Shown one piece after another: positions 6,663 to 7,078 of a DNA stretch of 7,078 bases. Position 1 is the stretch's first letter. Every line of letters begins with the position of its first letter. The stretch spans positions 1 through 7,078 of the forward strand of contig CAINXK010000249.1 of the NCBI GenBank assembly GCA_903854805.1, written 5' to 3'. A model generated the notes under the pieces. It was not told the DNA's origin and did no database searches. It was given only the letters and a program-made list of their open reading frames with translations. The translations under genes and the position numbers were made by a program. Origin of the DNA: an uncultured Anaerolineae bacterium. Lineage in GTDB: Bacteria > Chloroflexota > Anaerolineae > Anaerolineales > Villigracilaceae.

Positions 6663-6840
6663 GTATTTACTCACAAGCTCTTCGTTTTGGCACTGAACCA
6701 TCCTGGTTCTGCTGCTCGGGCGATTAAAAATCGATGGTTTGCCCCGCAAAAAAGCTCTTTCACCCCCTGCCCGTTTTTGGGAAAGGGCAGGGGGATGGGT
6801 TATCGGGGCAAGCCCAAACTGGCACGCCGTGAGTAAATAC
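6663..6840 (+). mobile_element. Intact 178-bp MITE-like element (copy B)
   Basis: The ends are GTATTTACTCAC (6663-6674) and GTGAGTAAATAC (6829-6840), a perfect 12-bp terminal inverted repeat. It is bounded on both sides by the identical octamer AGAATTTA. The interior has no credible ORF, so the element would need a transposase supplied in trans. The responsible IS family cannot be named from these ends; an 8-bp duplication fits several. It lies in the intergenic space upstream of the M24 gene, about 100 bp from that gene's start codon. Its perfect ends and duplication suggest a more recent insertion than copy A. Confidence 0.9.
6696..6814. other. Nested stem-loop core of copy B
   Basis: Three structures follow each other: AACCA-TCC-TGGTT (6696-6708); CGATT-AAA-AATCG (6721-6733); and an 11-bp stem GGTTTGCCCCG (6736-6746) with CGGGGCAAGCC (6804-6814), containing one G-T pair. 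The last encloses a perfect 10-bp hairpin CCCCCTGCCC (6763-6772) with GGGCAGGGGG (6785-6794). The first two stems are kept in copy A, as is the inner GC hairpin with one mismatch. Such folding is common in MITEs and can affect readthrough or mRNA stability. No specific role is shown. Confidence 0.7.
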
Positions 6841-6848
6841 AGAATTTA
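6841..6848. repeat. Target-site duplication, right copy (AGAATTTA)
   Basis: Identical to 6655-6662 and directly abutting the right terminal repeat. On the minus strand it contains the TAA that ends the small ORF 6846-6986. That stop would already have been present in the target before insertion. Confidence 0.88.
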
Positions 6849-6986
6849 TACACTCGTATTATGCTTCAATTGCTCTGCGCGCGCAAATACTTTTCGCGTT
6901 TCCTCGACCAGGCACAGGTCTGAGTGTGGAACCTGCACGGTTGCCAGCTCCGCGGGTGATGCCACTGCGCTAGGGTCGGACTTCAC
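6846..6986 (-). CDS. Possible small ORF or frameshifted tail of the upstream gene
   Basis: A 46-codon frame starting at GTG 6984-6986 reads KSDPSAVASPAELATVQ, then VPHSDLCLVEETRKVFAR, then AEQLKHNTSV. The composition (amphipathic Glu/Arg/Leu/Ala stretch) looks protein-like. It overlaps the end of the minus-strand gene at 6970-7078 by 17 bases in another frame and has no clear ribosome site. It may therefore be the former continuation of that gene after an indel, a tiny coupled gene, or chance. No family is recognised. Confidence 0.25.
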   Translation of the reverse strand: MKSDPSAVASPAELATVQVPHSDLCLVEETRKVFARAEQLKHNTSV

Positions 6987-7078
6987 CTGAATTCAGATCT
7001 ACCATCATCCGGGCTGTGTCGATGGCTTCAAAATCAGCGCCGCGCAAAACATCCAGCAAGTGCAGCTTTTCATTATCC
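6970..7078 (-). CDS. C-terminal end of an unidentified protein
   Basis: The last 35 codons before TAG (6970-6972) read DNEKLHLLDVLRGADF, then EAIDTARMMVDLNSGEVRP. The frame is open to the window edge, and the balance of acidic, basic and hydrophobic residues looks like a real helical C-terminus. The gene begins outside the window, so neither the family nor the function can be stated. It would be transcribed towards the M24 gene with the element at 6663-6840 in between. If the downstream frame at 6846-6986 is its original tail, this TAG is premature. Confidence 0.5.
   Translation of the reverse strand, partial: DNEKLHLLDVLRGADFEAIDTARMMVDLNSGEVRP

Noticed and set aside
6739..6990. 83-codon plus-strand frame through the mobile element
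   Set aside because: It crosses the hairpins, the terminal repeat and the target duplication, so it is a by-product of the element sequence.

Overview
The window looks like a chromosomal stretch of a free-living bacterium of moderate GC. The style of the membrane pyrophosphatase and of the creatinase-like protein suggests Chloroflexota (Anaerolineae-like). That is an inference from protein character, not from a database match. No rRNA, tRNA, CRISPR array or transposase gene was found.

Layout. Positions 1-1469 (+) are the end of a surface-polysaccharide locus: the C-terminus of a polyprenyl-phosphate sugar-phosphate transferase, then 20 bp later a multi-pass O-antigen ligase/polymerase-like protein. 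These would start a lipid-linked glycan and polymerise or transfer it. After an AT-rich gap, 1688-2140 (+) encodes a 150-residue soluble protein of unknown function built from two diverged copies of one ~40-residue helical unit, followed by a perfect 11-bp hairpin. Positions 2181-2727 hold no convincing gene but contain a possible promoter and a structured leader in front of hppA. Positions 2728-5082 (+) encode a complete membrane-bound proton pyrophosphatase with the K+-independent signature, closed by a strong intrinsic terminator at 5101-5142.

Positions 5380-6564 (-) encode a creatinase/Xaa-Pro-dipeptidase-fold (M24) protein that has lost most of the metal ligands, convergent with hppA. 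The right edge carries the 3' end of another minus-strand gene (6970-7078) and an overlapping out-of-frame small ORF.

The most notable signal is a small non-coding mobile element (MITE-like) present twice in the same orientation, on either side of the M24 gene. The right copy (6663-6840, 178 bp) has perfect 12-bp terminal inverted repeats and a perfect 8-bp target duplication. The left copy (5216-5377) shares a core that is roughly 90% identical by eye, with decayed ends and a 6/8 target duplication touching the M24 stop codon. The intact copy can fold into a nested multi-stem structure.

Functional links: the first two genes probably form an operon. The pyrophosphatase is an independent energy-conserving unit, which could remove PPi released by biosynthesis. 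The M24 protein and the 150-residue protein have no evident partner here.
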